A stretch of DNA of 64,000 bases from Sordaria brevicollis (GCA_033439795.1 JAUTDP010000009.1:62001-126000); one strand, 5' to 3'. Positions 1 to 15,352 are shown, counted from the stretch's first letter. Made by a program: numbers and translations. The notes: generated by a model not told the origin, from the sequence alone.

Positions 1-3000
1 ATTTTATTAAAACCGTTTAGCGTTTTTATATAGTAATATAATATTTGAAGGAATAGTAGTAGGATAGCGAGGGTTTAATATAAAATATTCGTATAACCGG
101 TTAGGAAGGGGTATTCGATATTATTACGTATTTTAAAATATATATAAATATTTAATATTAATTCGTCGTTACGCGTATTATTGATATAGTAAATAGCGGC
201 CTAAAATTCTATATATAATTAGAAGAGTATATTTAGGCCTTGGGCTATAAATACGCCGATATAATATATAAATAAGACGGGGAGGACGCGAATAATATAT
301 TCCGCTACTATATTAAAATTATACCGGTATTTATTAAATACTTCGCGGTAATTCGATTATATTACCTTTGAATTGCAGTTATAGGAAGGTGCGTCGTATA
401 GATAAAGTTCGTATAATATATAATTTTTTTACTTCGTTTTGTTAATTATTTTAAGTAGGATAATTTATAATAAATAGGTAGTAGGGGATTTTTTAGTATT
501 TCGGTAGAAGATTTATAAATTAAAATTAATAAGTGAACGATAGGTTGTAAATATTTTTAATAATTACTATTATAGTTAATAAATATTTAATTTATTATAC
601 GTTAATTAATTTTTAATTGTGAATTTTATTAATTGCTATAAATATATTATTCGGCGAATTAATTACTATTCCGCTATTCGTTTTAATATTCTATTTATCC
701 GGGTATATTAATATATTTAATTCGTTCGTTTAATAATTAAATTCTTATTCGAAGCGTTAATTAGCCTATAGTAAATATTAGATTAGGAATTGTATAAATA
801 TAATTGGGTAGATTATTTTTCGGGGGATGCGTTATACTTTAATTAATAATTAATTATAGAATAATAAAGGCGGTGAAGCGGACGAGCTCTTTTCGGTAAA
901 TTTAACGCTAGTATTATAAATTAATAATTAAGTATTGGATATATTCCAATTTAATATATTTATATATTTACGCGGAATTTCTATTTAATATTTATTTTTA
1001 ACGCCCTATATAGCGTTTTACGTAAATATTATTATTTCGATAAGGAAAGTCCTTAATATATAATTTATTATTAAATTAATACGGAAAATATATTTTAAAA
1101 GGATAATTAATAACGCTAAAATATATAATAAAATTCGTAAATTATATAATTTAATAGAAAATTTAGGAAATAAAACGAGGTCGTTTCGCCTCCGATTTTA
1201 TTTTTTAGGACTTCCCTCCTTCCTAATTTTAATTTATTCCCTATATTCTTTATTTATTATTATTTTTTATACTTTTAAGTACGATTTACAATTATTAATT
1301 ATTATTATATCTTTTTATATTTAATTATTAAAATATTTTATTTAGCCTTTTATATATTATATTAATAAATATTTTTAATCTTTGTAATATATTGCGAACG
1401 GCCCTTAGGTCTTTAATTTATTATTCGTTTCGCGGGTAAATTTCGTTTTTTACCTTCTATTATTTACGCTTTTAAATACGACCTACGGATATTAATTTAT
1501 TACTTTATATTACTATTTAATTATTAAAATACTTTATTTAACCTTTCGTTAATTACGTTATAAATATTTCGGTATCTTTAATGTATTACGAACGACTTTT
1601 AGACTTTTAGTTTATTATTCGTATTGTAAGTAAGCCTATAGAGTGGAATAATAAGTATATTATTATAAAGGATATTTTTAAGGATAGTAATACGGATATT
1701 ATTATTTTTAATATATAAATATCCTATTATTTACGTTTAATAAATTTATTTAATTTATACTTTTAATAACCGAACGATTTTAATAATTATTAATTTTATA
1801 AAGATATTAAATCTAATAAAGGTCGGAATTTAATTTATAAGGATATTAAATTTAATGGTCGAAATAATAAATTAAAGGCGTATTTTATTACTTAACGATT
1901 ATTTAAGAAGAAGAAGATAAAAACGATATATAATAACGAATTGCCCGCGGGTAATATTAAAATTCGAAATTTACATCCTTTTCCGAATTATAATATACTA
2001 ATTATTAGCGAAAAGCGCTTTAAAAAGGGAAATAATTAAATTAATAAAGTAAATAATATTTAATTCGTTTTAGTAATTATATTAATACTTTAAGGATAAA
2101 AAGACCCGCTCCCACCTTTCGATAATTTAGATTATCTTCTTTTTTATTATAGTATAAAAGGGGATTTACCCCCTAAGGTCTTTAGCGTTCGGATTCCTAT
2201 TAAATATATATAAATCGTTTACGAAATTCGCTTTTTATAAATAAAACCCGGCTCCGATAAAGAAGTTCCGTATTATTTAATTTTAAAGCCTTTCGACTTT
2301 TAAATATTAAAAACGTATAACTTTAATTAATTCTATTAATCTACTATTTTAATAATTCTATCTTTAATATTAAAACGGCCGCAAAATTATTATTTATAAT
2401 TATAGGCTTATTTCGAAACTAAGGCGTTTAACCTCCTCTCCACTAATATACTATTTATATAGCCGGTATCGATTAAATTACACCCCACTATTTAAATTCT
2501 TCTACAAAAAAATTAAATAGGATATATAATTAATTATACGCCGAATATTATATTATATATATTTAATTTTTTATTATACGAAGCCTTTATCGCCCAACCC
2601 TCGTTTACTAAACGGGTAATATAATTTAAAATTGAAATTAATTATATAAATAGCGAAAAAGTAAAATAGAGGGAATTAATAACCTAATTTAATAATTATT
2701 TAAAATACCCTACCGCGAAACTATTCAAAAAATTACCGCCTAAAGAGGTTACAATATAGGGCGAAAAATAATTATATTTTAAATAGATATTTCAAACCCC
2801 CCCCTTAATTAAGAAAAGCGTATCCCGGTTTCTATTTTTAGTAATTTAATTCTATAAGAATTATAATATCCGCCGGACTAATATAAGGGAAAGGGAAACG
2901 ATATAGAGGTAATAAATATATTTCGCTTCCTATTTACCCTTCCACCCTAATTTATATTAAACGACGAAGAAGGTAAATCCTCCTTTATAAATAAAATACT

Positions 3001-6000
3001 ACGCGTATATTAATATTTATAATATAATATTTATACGTTATAGGGATATATTATCGGAATCCACTCGCGAAATATAAATTTTAATTACGTTAAATAATAT
3101 TAATTAAAAAATTTACTATTTAGAGAATACGTAGCGTAACGTATTAATTAATAATTAGAATAGGTTAAAGCGCTAATTTAAATATATAAAGGTTAAAATT
3201 AATATTATAAGGGTACTTATTTATTTTATTAATATATATCTTAAAATATTATATTTAAAGATTAATAAAAATACCCTTATATATTACGCGGAAGCGTTTT
3301 ATAACGTAGCGTACATTTTCGAAATTAAATTAAACGTAGGAATTCTTATTATACGGGCGGAGGTTAAAACAATCTTTAATTAATATATTAAACCGGAAGC
3401 GGGGACTTTAGAAAGGGGTAAAAAGATACCCAATTTTATAAATATAATATAGGATAATAATTAAAAAATTAAAAATATATTTTTTATATTTATTATAATA
3501 TTTTACGTTTAACGATAAAAGGGTAACTAATAAATAGCCTTCGTTTATATATAAACGGGAATTATAATTAGACTTCGCTTTTAAAAAAATAGAAATTTAA
3601 TATATTTACTTTATTTATACGAGAGCGAAGCTTAGAATTTTAATATATTAATTTATTCCTATATAAATAATATATATTTTATTTATACGAAAACGAAATT
3701 TAAAATTCTAATATATATTTTACTCTTATATAAGCGAAGTTTGGGTAAACTATTATATACCCGTATTAAAGCGAATATTAATAAATTAAATAATATTAAT
3801 ATATAGTCCGATTCGGGAACGTTTAATTAAAACGGGTAAGTATCGCCCTACGGAACGGTATTAAGCGAAGTAGGATACGGATATAAAGGTTACGAATTAA
3901 AATAAAAGTAGAAAATAAATAGGTATAATTTAAATATTCTTTATTAAATATTATTTATTTAATATTTTTATTATTAAAGAAGTAATAAGTTATTTATAAT
4001 AATAATTAGAATATACGTAATTATATAAATTAGCGTATATTATTAAACTAATTCATTATCGCTTTTAAAATCGGAAGTACCGAATATAATATTAACGATC
4101 GGAGGGTCGTTATTTTTAAATTTAAAAAAACCGAAATATTCCTAATCTTTCCCGTATTCTAATTTTACTTTTTTATTATTAAAGCGGTCTAGCGCGCTTA
4201 TATATAATACGTATATATTATCTTACTATAAATTGGGCGTATTAAAATCGGTAGGGTTAAAAACTCCTTAATACCGTATTATAAATTTATTAATATAAAT
4301 TTTATATATATAATTAACGATATTTTCGTCGACCGACGGGTTATTATATTTACCTTCGCTAAGCCGCCTAAATTCTAATTTAATTACCCGACGAATAATT
4401 ATAATTAATAAATTAATTGCCGATATTTTTATAAAAGTAGATTTAATATCGTAAATCGAATTTTTATAATATTTAATATCGAGGGTAAAGGACCGGTTAA
4501 TATATTCTAATATTAAATTAATTTCTTTCTATTCGTTACCGGTTATAATATATTATATTAATCCAAATTGTAAAATAGTTTAAAATAAATTAAAATTAGT
4601 AATTTCCGGACGTAATAATTATAAAAAGTAAAATATTTCTAATTTATAATTAATATTCCTTCTATTATAGAAAAAGAAGAGTAGGAAATTAATTATTTAT
4701 CGGAAAATGCCGTAATCTCCGATTTTAATAACGCAGGTTAAAATAATAAAGATACAAATAATATAGAAGTACTAATAAATATTATAAAATTATATATTAA
4801 TATTATTACTATTATTAGGGTATTTATTAATATATACCTTTAAAGTAAAAACTTCGGTATATATATCGTCGAATTAAGTAATAAAATAATATAAGCCGTA
4901 TATACGAAAGCCTTTTATAATAGTAATTCCGATAGCTTCTTTATTTAAATAAACCGGATCGAGGAATTTACTATTAATTAAATTGTATATAAGAAAGGCG
5001 AATATTTTAGAATTAAATATATTATAAAGGAGTTTTAAAGCGTAATAAAATTCGGTTTTATATTACTTAACGTATTTAATTTTATTAAGGCCGAATATAT
5101 TTTATTCGATAAAGGGCTAAAAATATTAAAAGATAAAATTAATAAAATTGAATTTAATATAGAAGAAGGTTAATATTAATACTATTTATTATTTTCGGTC
5201 GTAAATAGAGTACGCTTCAAATTGGGTAAATATAATTTTACGGATAAACGAAATCGTTTTTTAATCGTTATAAATTAAGAATAGCCGGTTATTAAATTAT
5301 TCTTAGCGTATATTAAATAGGTTAAAAAATAATTTATTATATAAATAATAAACGTTAATTAAATTCCCTTTATTCTTATTAATAGCGGGCGTTTATAGGA
5401 TATAGCTCTTAATTATTTTATAACGCTATATTTTAGGGAAGGTATAATTGGGAAAATTATTATATTAATAAATTATAAAAAATAAAGACCGTAACGTTTT
5501 AAATATAAATAAATTAATAGTAGCGCGGAATATAGGTAGGGTTAGAATAAATAAAGGGATAACTTAATTTATTTGGAATAGAATATAAGGGCGAAATTGG
5601 CTAGGAAGAAATAGGCCTTTTATATCCGGATTATTAATAAATAAGTATATTATAAAATTGCGTATTATATTTTATTTACCGATACCCGAATTCTAAATAG
5701 TATTAAAATAATTATAATTATTATATACGATAACGAAGCCGGGGTTAAATATAATACGTTTAATATTATATTTAAAATTATTAATTAAAGAATAAAAGAA
5801 TTTAGAAATTAATATATTAACCGTTATTATTTTCGTAAAAAATTTAATTATTTTATTTATCCGACGATATAAAATATAAATACCGAATTTGGAGAGAGTA
5901 TTCTAAATACGCTTTCTAATACCGTTTATCTATAAATATAAACCTAGGATTTATAAGAAGAAATCGGTAATACAGGGAGTACGAATATTTATAATAATAT

Positions 6001-6960
6001 TAAATATTATAAAAATATACGCCGAAGTACGCTCTTAATAGTTAGAACGGATTTTATAAATTCGTTAATAGGAGCGCTAATATTTTATTAAAATTTCGAA
6101 TAATAAATATAAGAGAAGTATTTATAATTTTAATATTATTATATTTTATTTAATTACGGTAGAGATTTATTATATATTATATAAATTTTTAATTTAATAA
6201 AGCGCTTTGCTACTAATTATAGAAAGTTCGTATAATTTAATAAAAGAAGAAAAAATAGTGAAATTTTTTAAATAGAATTAATTATTAATATTAAAACGCT
6301 CTATTTGTATATTAGCGCCCGTAATTTCCGAAATATAATTCAATTTTTATCGTTATTTTTAATTATACGAATTATATATAAAAAATTTAAATTCTTATTA
6401 AATAGTTTTAATATCGTATAAATATAATTCGCCTTTAAATTATAGAAGGACGTTTTAATAGCATAAAGCCTCGCGGATTTCTTAATTCTAAAGGGCGTTA
6501 ATAAATTGGAAGATATAAAGCCCTAATTTATATTTATTAAATCGGTTAATATTAACCCAATTATAAATAAATTATTATATAGAACTATAATATTTCTTTT
6601 ATAATTTCTAAGTTTTAAAAACGAAAAATTATTCGGAGTTAAGCGGTAGAGGAATAAATATATAAAGTTCGGGTAATATATTATATTCCCGATTTTATAA
6701 ATTAAAGAAAATTATAAGATTTATTATATATATTCGCTAATAATTAATTGGAGTAAATATTAGGGGATTAAAAAGGCTAATTGGAGGGAGAGTTAATTTA
6801 GACATTAGGTTTAGAGAACCGGGCGCGAATATATAATAATTATTAGGAAATAATAGAAGATCCGAATATTAAAAGGAAGTTTCGATATAGTTAAAATCGG
6901 GGTCCGCTATTATATAGCATTAGGTATTAAATACAATATAATAGTAATAATAATAGTAGT
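1..6960. repeat. RIP-mutated AT-rich repeat block, family not recognised
   Basis: This block is almost devoid of CpA and TpG and is saturated with TpA; the remaining C and G lie mostly in CpG or in CC/GG. That is the pattern left by repeat-induced point mutation acting on both strands. Every frame is broken by TAA/TAG, as expected when CAA, CAG and TGG are mutated. Some stretches, for example about 4,900-5,250, still read as long relic coding sequence on the + strand if stops are ignored, but no reverse-transcriptase, integrase or transposase motif could be placed. The left end lies outside the window. The right end is near 6,960-7,015, where CpA-containing sequence resumes. No intact gene is present. 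Confidence 0.85.
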
Positions 6961-7014
6961 AAGAAATTAGTATGGTTATATTTTAATATAATTAAAATAT
7001 ATATCATTTTATAC

Positions 7015-7104
7015 TCGATGGCAATTTCGTACAAAACGTACTTAGACCTGCTACTGTAGAAAGGGGGGGGGTGGGGTTTCGGAGGTGCGGGTCTATGCTG
7101 AGAC
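7015..7104. other. short unmutated island between RIP blocks
   Basis: Normal CpA/TpG content returns abruptly here, between two heavily mutated blocks. The island contains a run of nine G, one T and four more G (about 7,062-7,075). It directly abuts the left inverted repeat. It is probably unique DNA that was never duplicated and so escaped RIP. No gene is seen. Confidence 0.6.
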
Positions 7105-7215
7105 TAATTAGAGACCCCCATTTTAGTCCTCAGCGCGGGTTTCGATTAGTCATTACACAGAACCCACCCAGCCACCCCAGCGCCTAGTACAAGCGCCTAA
7201 TACCCAGCGCACAAC
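7105..7215 (+). repeat. left inverted repeat of the outer element
   Basis: This is the inverted partner of 22,705-22,818. It is only lightly mutated compared with the interior. Clear homology runs from the outer TA to about 7,204 and weakens to about 7,215. Shared blocks include GAGACCCCCATT, CCTCAGCGCGGGTTTCGATT, AGAACCCACC and AGTACAAGCGCC. Confidence 0.75.
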
Positions 7216-7259
7216 GTACAACGCATAACGCGATTATTGGGCGCATAATATTAAATCGA

Positions 7260-9809
7260 TGTTACTCTTTTACGTAAAGTTATTTAGAAATATTAAATTA
7301 TTCAATTATTTATTATTAAAAGGGTTAATATAGTTACTGCTAATTTAATTATATACCGCTTTAGTACTATATTTACTATATTAGCGGTTACGTTTATATT
7401 AGCGGTTTAGAATACCCGTATACGTACCTACCTTAATTTTAATACCTATATTTAAATTGTTTTAATTATTTAAATTATTAAGGAAGCGGTTATTAGAAAT
7501 ATACTTATTTATTTAATTCGTTTAATATTTACTTTTTATTTTATTTTTATTTTAATATTAGCGGTAGTATTATAATTCGAAGGGGTTAATTATATTACGT
7601 TAGCGGTATAATAAAATTTTACGAATTATATTATAATTAATTTAATAAAGGAAAAAGTTAATTAAAGGGAGTAAGGTTATCGATTTTAAAGGGCGTTTAT
7701 ATTACGAAGTTATTTATAATACTATTATAGAAGTATATTAACCGTTTTACGTATAGCGTATTTTCTTTTAATTATATTTATATAAAATTATTTAATTTAA
7801 TAGTAAGTAATAAGTAATTACTATATTAATTCTAACGGGTATTACCTAAATTTAATATAAGAAATTGTAACGGCGGTCTAATAGCTGTTAATATTTTATA
7901 ATTATATTATCTTTATTAATTAAAGTTAATAGGGACTAATAAATAGCCGTAAAACGGTTATTATTAACTTTAGGGATAGGGAAATTAAAGTAGTAGTAAT
8001 TATTAAAGCGGCGGTAATTATTAAAGCGGCGGTAATTATTATAAATTTTGTATTAAAATTAATATTATTCACGCTATAATTCTTTTAATTATATTAATAA
8101 TTATTTTTATAACTATTCGATTAAAATTTTTACGTATAATATTATTATTATTACCGCTACGGGTACGTAAAGCTTTCTATATATTACCCTTTACCCTCCT
8201 ACCCCCTTTTTAAATAATTCATTATATTAATCGAAGAGCTTCTTTGTTATAGGATAATATATAACCGTTATTATATCGATTACGGTTAATAAGCACTATA
8301 AAGTTATATAACCGCCCAATTTTTAATTAAATAGCTTCGTAAACTTCCGGGTCTAAGGCCGCTTCCGCCGACTTCCTATATAAATAATCCTCTAAATTTA
8401 AGTCGGGGGCAATAGCCTATCGCCGGTAATTAAAAAAAGTAATAGAATTTTAAATAATTATTAATATATAAAATTAATAATTAATAATAATAGGGGAACT
8501 AAAGTAGTTAATAATCATTTATTATAATTATAACGCTCGTCTTTATCCAACTTATTACTACCGTTTAGGGTTAATTACTTATATTTATTTATATTTTATA
8601 TAATTAAATCTTCTTACGGCTATTTTTATAATAATTCTAATATAAAATACTTATAAAGTAAATTATATTATATTATAAATCTCTTTGTATATTTAATATA
8701 TAATACTTACCCCGGGTCGTTAAATTAATAATTATAAATATAATAATATTATAATTATATTAATTTAAAGGGGAAAGATAATACTTATAAAAGGAGTTCG
8801 CTAAAAAATACTACCCTCTTATATTTATATAAAAAGGTTTATTATACCTTCCTATAATCCGTACTAAAACGGTCCTTCTAAATAGCGTAAGTACTATAAA
8901 TTTAATTATATAATTAATTAAAAAACGCCAATCAATTTTTAAAGAATTTTTTAATAGTTTTATATTTAGATTTTATATAATTAATTACCCTAATACCGTA
9001 ATTTCTAAATTTCGAAATTATATAATTCCTAAATTTATTAATCTATAGTAAATAATATTTACGTAAATACTATATAAATATTATAAAAAAACGGTTATTA
9101 ATACGTAAAAAAAAAGAAAAACTCGAGCGAAAAAAGTGTATAATTTATTATAGGGATAATAATAATAATAAAGGGTAATATTTACGAATTTAACGTCGAA
9201 ATTCGTTAATTAATAATTATTATACCCTTTTAAAGCAACCTTCGTTATTAACGTATATTACCCTCTTTTAAATATTTTAAAACCCTTTATACGAATTTTA
9301 ATAAAACCGACGATTAATATTATATTTTAATACCAAACGGGGACGAATTAAGGGGATAATACGTAAATATTCTATTTATAGGGCGTCTCCCTCGATAATT
9401 ACTACCTTTATTATTTTACCCTCTTCTTCTATTATTTAATTAATAGTAGTAACGTTTACCTCTTTATCCGGGTTATTTACGGCGGGGTTATTATTAATAT
9501 CGCTAGTATTATTATCGTTAGAATCGGTAGCGTTAAATTTTACTCTAAGTTTTCGTATAATAGCGGATTTAAACCTTCGCTATTCAAATCCCGACGTATT
9601 AGTAACAAGATAAATAAAGTAAAGTCGGGAATTAATTTATTATTATAACGGGGACTAATTAAATTAAATAGTATTTAAATCTATTTCTTTTTAATATAAA
9701 AATTAACGTTTTTTATAATATATTAAATATAAAACTATTATACTACTTTAAGGAATTTAATAAACGTTACCTTCTTAAAACCTTTATAAAAATCGGTAAT
9801 AAATATTAT
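7260..9809. repeat. RIP-mutated left arm of the outer element
   Basis: This is heavily mutated AT-rich DNA between the left inverted repeat and the 5' LTR. On the - strand about 9,360-9,610 reads as a relic coding segment with an acidic Asp/Asn/Glu-rich stretch, interrupted only by stops that RIP can create. No recognised transposase motif was found. No intact gene is present. Confidence 0.7.
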
Positions 9810-9814
9810 AAAAT
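9810..9814. other. target-site duplication AAAAT, left copy
   Basis: AAAAT immediately precedes the 5' LTR and is repeated exactly after the 3' LTR at 21148-21152. Five bases is the usual target duplication length for Ty3/gypsy integrases. The sequence is AT-rich, so chance alone is not excluded, but its position exactly at both LTR edges supports it. Confidence 0.75.
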
Positions 9815-10124
9815 TGATACGGAACGTTTCATGTATATATAGTATAAGATTGTATATAGTGGTAAAAGTGCATGTTAATTGCTATAGCGGCCCGGTATGC
9901 CGGGCCGATAAGGCGCGGTCGCGGTTGTAATTACGAAAGTGGGCCTAATACGACCGTAGGTTAGAAAAGTGGGTCTATTACGGAAGGATATTTTTCCTTC
10001 CGTACGTAGCGCTTCCTCTTTTTTAATTCTTCTTTCGATATTACGCTTTATATAGGAATAATATTATATTTATTTTTATATTAATTTATAGGGTTGTTCT
10101 TTGAAGCGGAAATAATCCTTATTA
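9815..10124 (+). repeat. 5' LTR (310 bp)
   Basis: This copy pairs with 20838-21147 at equal length. Its outer half keeps CpA/TpG (for example GTTTCATG and AGTGCATG), while its inner half is converted to TpA. The central GC-rich part (GCGGCCCGG ... AAGGCGCGGTCGCGG) is preserved in both copies. No primer-binding site could be read directly downstream, presumably because of RIP. Confidence 0.92.
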
Positions 10125-10809
10125 TATAGTAATTGTAATAATTTTGATCTAATTACTTTTTTCCCTTTTTATCGATTAAATTTAGGTAAATCGTATAGAA
10201 ATTTACGTATTTAGCCGATTATTATACGCTAGAAAGTATTACGAAGTATCCGAATTGTAGTAGGTTATAACGCCCCCCGATAATTTTTTTTCTATTACGC
10301 CGAATTATAATAGGTAAAATAAATTCGCGCTTCCCCCGTCGAAATAATTGAATTATAATAGGCTATTAAATATTTTTCGTTTAAATTAATCGAATTTGGG
10401 TAGGTTAAACGAATATTTTATTAATCGAATTTAGGTAAATTGCGTAAATATTATTAAATTAAATAATTGAATTTAGGTAAATTGCGAAATTTTCTCCGTT
10501 TAATAAATTTCGAGCTTTTATGCGTTTTTATTACCCGGATCCGAGGTTTTCGCTATTAAGATACGAAATACTTTCGACGTTAAAGGTTTCTCCCGCTTTT
10601 AAATTTGGGTAGAAAGACGGATTTTCCTTATTTTACAATTATAATTTTTATTTAATTATTAATTCTCTTTTATTATTATGCTAATAACCTTTAAAATTAA
10701 AATATTATAAAATTAATATTATAATAATAGTTTAAAATCCGATTATAGCGCTACTTATCCTTCGAAGCGATTTATAACCTTGCGCGACCTTTGAATTATA
10801 ATTAAAAAT

Positions 10810-13800
10810 ATACGCGCTTAGTCTTTTAGTAAATATAATAAACGCGATTCGAAAACGATGAATATATTACTTAAATAGTAATAACCTTTCGATTATAACG
10901 CTATTTTCGACGATTTTATTAAATTACTTTCGCTAATTATACCGAAAAAATTTAGAATTAATATAGAATTTATTAAATATATTACGGTTATAGCCGACCG
11001 TATAAAATGGGAGAACGCCCGTATTAATTAGAATACCGACCGTTTGAAAAATAAGATCAATAAATATAAATAACGTATTAGGAACGTAGAAAATATAATT
11101 GAAGATTTTAATTAAATTAATAGTTAACGATATTAAGAATTGGAAGTAAAAATTAATAATATAGAAAAGGGCTTCGTAATTGCTTTCGGGATTATAATAA
11201 ATAAAATGGATGAGATTATAAATTATCGGATATTTTAAGCCGGTTCTATTTAATTATTTAATATTTATATTATATTTAATTTTAAATATTAATTATCTTT
11301 AGTTTTACTATATATTAATTATTAATCGAGCCCGAGAAATAATATAGCGAAAATAATAATTAGTATAGTTTATTATATTGCTTAATTGCAATATAATATC
11401 TTTCAACCGTTATTTAACGTATTTTATTAATTTTTTTTATATTAATTATAATTTATTTACGAATATAATTAGAATAATTTTTTCGTTCCTATTAAAAATT
11501 CCTAGGATATAATTATTTATCGTAGTAATTATTTAATAGGATTAATATAAGTATATTTAGCCGGTTTATATTTTTAATTTTTATTTACGTATTTTTCTAG
11601 ATTTTCTAATATTTTTAAAAAGAATCCTTCGTTTTTAGTAATTACCGGTTTTTTATTTGTAATTAGAAAATTTATTAATTATAAATCCCTTTGGGCGGAT
11701 AATATTATTCTTTTTCCCATTATTCCGAAGTCAAAGGCCGTAACGCTTTTAATTAATTTTATAATTCCCCCTTTTCAAGGAATTACGGCGTTTATTATAT
11801 CCGGATGGATAATAAATTAATTTCCGCCCGTTTTTAACGCTATTAAGCCTCCTTTACGCGTAGTTATAGTAAATTAACCTACTATAATAATAATAATTTC
11901 GTAATAAATTATTTCGAAGCCCCTAAGAAGAATTATAATAGGACGTAATAATATTTTTTTTATTAATTTTATTAACCTAAATTTAGTAAATAATTTCTTA
12001 ATTTTACTTATAATAATTATTAAAATTAATATTCTAATAATAATAGGAGTTAATCTTAGAGTTCGTCCTTTAATACCCTCCTTTTTAATAAGAATTTTAA
12101 TTTTTCTAAACGTAATTATTAAGAAATCTAAGCCGAAAATTATAATCGCCCCTATTATAAATTTTTATATTACCGAAGGAGAAATATATAATAAATTTTA
12201 CTAAATTATTTAAATTATAGAATATAATTTTATTTTTATTACGCTAATTCCTTAAATAATTAAGAAATAGGTTGAAAATTACCCTTAATTACGTATTTTA
12301 GGAGAATATAAATATTTTATATTAAGGCCTTCCAATTCAAATATAGGAAGTATTCCCCCTACGGGACTTTTTCGTAACCCTTTTCGCGGTATTATAAGAG
12401 GAGTAGGCAATTCGGATAATAATAATAGAAATAACGACGAAAGCGATAATTTCGGTCGGAATTTAAATTATAATTACGGTTATAGTCCGCTATACCGTCC
12501 TTTATATTATAATTAATTATATAAAAAGCCGGTTTCCGATAATTATAAAACCATTAAATTAAAATACGAAGATATCGGTTAATTTTATTTATATTAGGAA
12601 GATCCGGATAATTTCGGTATAATATAGGACGGCTATAATTTTATTTATACTAACGTTTATTATTTTATTAACCGTTTCCGTTCGTTTATAAAAAACGAAT
12701 ATATTACCAAATTTATAGAACGGTAAATTTTATAAATAATTTAGGTTCTATTAAGCGGCCTAGCCGTATATTAATAAATTATAGAGATATCTTTCGAAAA
12801 TAGACGCGCCCTACGTTAAAGAATTTTGGACGATTTTATCGACGTTCTAATTGAAAAATAGGCCCTTAATTCCGCTATTACTATTAAAAAATTTATTAAA
12901 GGTATTATTACTTTGAGGAATATAACCGCCGACGAAAATGCGCTATCCGATTTTATTAGTAAATAAATACGGTTTAGTAAAGTAATAAGTATTTTCGGAC
13001 GAAATATATTAAATTAGAGGGGAATAATAATATAAATTTAAAATTAAATAGACTTTTATATTTAAACTTATTTCCGTACTCCGTATTTAATAAATTCGTA
13101 TTTTAATTATAATTATAAGGTAGAAGAAGTTAGGGTAATTTTAATATCGATAATTATTAAACGGTATTTATTTATAAAGTATATTTCTTTTTCTTCCTCT
13201 TTTAGAAAAGATATTAATAAAAATAATAGTAAAATGGAATTTACGTCGAATAAACCTTTCTAGTAGTAATTTAACGGTAATTACTAAAATATATTTAACA
13301 ATAATTATTAAAATAATTCCAACAGTAATATAAATTATTCGTAATTTAATTAGAAAGAGTATAAACTTTTTAAATAATAAGAACGAATTTATTACGTCGG
13401 CGACGAAAAGAATAATACAATATTAATAATCTTTATAATTTTTAATTCTAACGACAAAATTGCGTATATTATATATAATATATCTTTAATTTATTATAAA
13501 TATTATAGTATTTTCTTTTCCGAATTCGAGGTTAAGAGGTATTCCTATTGGTACGAATTTAGTAAACGAATTTAATAAGAGGCCGCGATAATCGATCTTT
13601 GGCGAGATATTTACATTTATTATAATTATTATATTACGTCGAAAAACGCTCTTTTTTAATATAAAAAGTATTATAAAGAATTGAAGGAGGGATATATTTA
13701 TAGGGTATTTTTAAATTTATTCTATTTAATAATCGAAGAGGAGGATTTAAAATTAGAATTATACGATATTAAAGTAATTTAATTTTTAGACGAATAGGAT

Positions 13801-15266
13801 ATCGAAAACGGCCCCTTTTTAAATTATATTTACTTTTACGTTAAAGTTAAATTTAGTCCTATAAAAGTTAATACCGAGGTATATATCGATTTAAACGCCG
13901 GTAAATTTATAATAAATAGGGAATTTTTTAATATATTCGATTATATAATTGAATATAAATAGCTTCGTTATATTAAAAATATTGGAAATCCGTAATTAAT
14001 CGAAGAATAGGCTACTTTTAATTTTTATTTAATTAGTATTAAGGAAAGAAAGCCTATTTTAATAAAAGTAATTTAATTAATATAAATAATATCGAATTTA
14101 TTCGGTAAATTATTATTTATTAATAATTTTAAAAACGCGAAGTAAAGTTATATTAATTATTTAATTAAAATAATAAAGTTTAAAATTATAGAGTATTTTA
14201 TATTACCTTTTTCCGTTAATTATAAATATATCCTAAATATCCGAAGAATTATTACTATAAAGAGAATTACGCTATTCCCGGGGTAATAAACGTATTTCCC
14301 AATAAATTATAAATTATTATTTAAAGGTTATAATTTTATATTTAATTTTAAATATACCTTTGTAATTAATATAATCTTCGACGTAAAGACCCTTATAGTA
14401 ATATTTGTAAAAAATAATACATAAAGTACTATAATAATTAATAAGCATTTTAATATTAGTATTATTACCGAAAACGAGGAAAGTATTTTCTTCCGTACTT
14501 TATAGGACGGCGTATAGAGAATTATAACGGTCGATTAAGTTATAATAGCCGAAGGCCCGTTTTTTAATTTAAAGCGAGGAATTTACTTTACGGTGTTTAA
14601 TTTATTAATAACCCTACTAAGCGGAGAATTCGAATTAAACGCCCTTATTTAATCTATTATATAAGGAACCGATTTAATATTATCCTTTAACGTTTATAAT
14701 ATAAAAATAGTAAATTTATAAAATTAATTACGAAAAGAAATAAAAGCCGTAATAAGGAAGGACGTTAAAATAAAGAATAAACCCGAAAGTAATAAAGAAA
14801 AGAAACCTTATATCCCCAAAAAGTATTTAATTTTGGGTATTCGTATAAATAGTAATATATTAAACGTGATTTTAAAATAGGGCGTTTACGTATATAACGA
14901 TTATTCGAAGGAGGAGTTCAAGGAATTTATAAATTTAATTTACAAGTATAAAAAAATATAGGAAGAAGGTTATTTAATTAAAATTTTAGAAGAAAATATA
15001 ATAAAGGTACTTTTAATTAAGGGTTAATAAAATTAAAAAATTAATATTCGGATATATTTATTAAATACGAAGGATTAGGCCGTTATTAATAAAATTTTTA
15101 ATAAATTTTACGTATAAAGTAAAATAAAATAGTATAAGGAAGTTACTCTTTTCGCTTACTTTATTTTTATAATATAGAGGATTATAAAGGATAAGGTAAA
15201 GGGACGACCGGTTATCGATTTATACGCTTTTAATTGCGTTACGATATTAAAAAATAGTATTCCCTT
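10810..15266 (+). pseudogene. gag-protease-RT (5' part) relic of the chromovirus
   Basis: From about 10,830 to 11,240 a frame broken only by TAA/TAG at former Gln or Trp codons reads as a charged, coiled-coil gag N-terminus. Further gag-like coding follows to about 13,200. A protease-like motif, I-D-x-x-A-G-K-x-I-I-N-R-E-F, lies at about 13,885-13,930, in the pattern of the retroviral-type D-S/T-G-A site. The reverse transcriptase begins near 14,900. At about 15,205 it shows the conserved block reading G-R-P-V-I-D-L-x-A-x-N-x-V-T-I, then breaks off after Ile-Pro-Leu at about 15,266. The frame resumes beyond the insertion at about 17,895. All of it is RIP-inactivated. Confidence 0.75.
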
Positions 15267-15352
15267 GGGCGGAGCCGGATATGCCCAACGGAGACAATGA
15301 AACGCCCATTCTATTCTCCTCTTTTATATAAATGTTCTTTTACTTTAAACGT

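Noticed and set aside
1..6960. Possible LINE (Tad-like) identity of the first mutated block
   Set aside because: No Y/F-x-D-D reverse-transcriptase or endonuclease motif could be found by eye on either strand, so no family is assigned.
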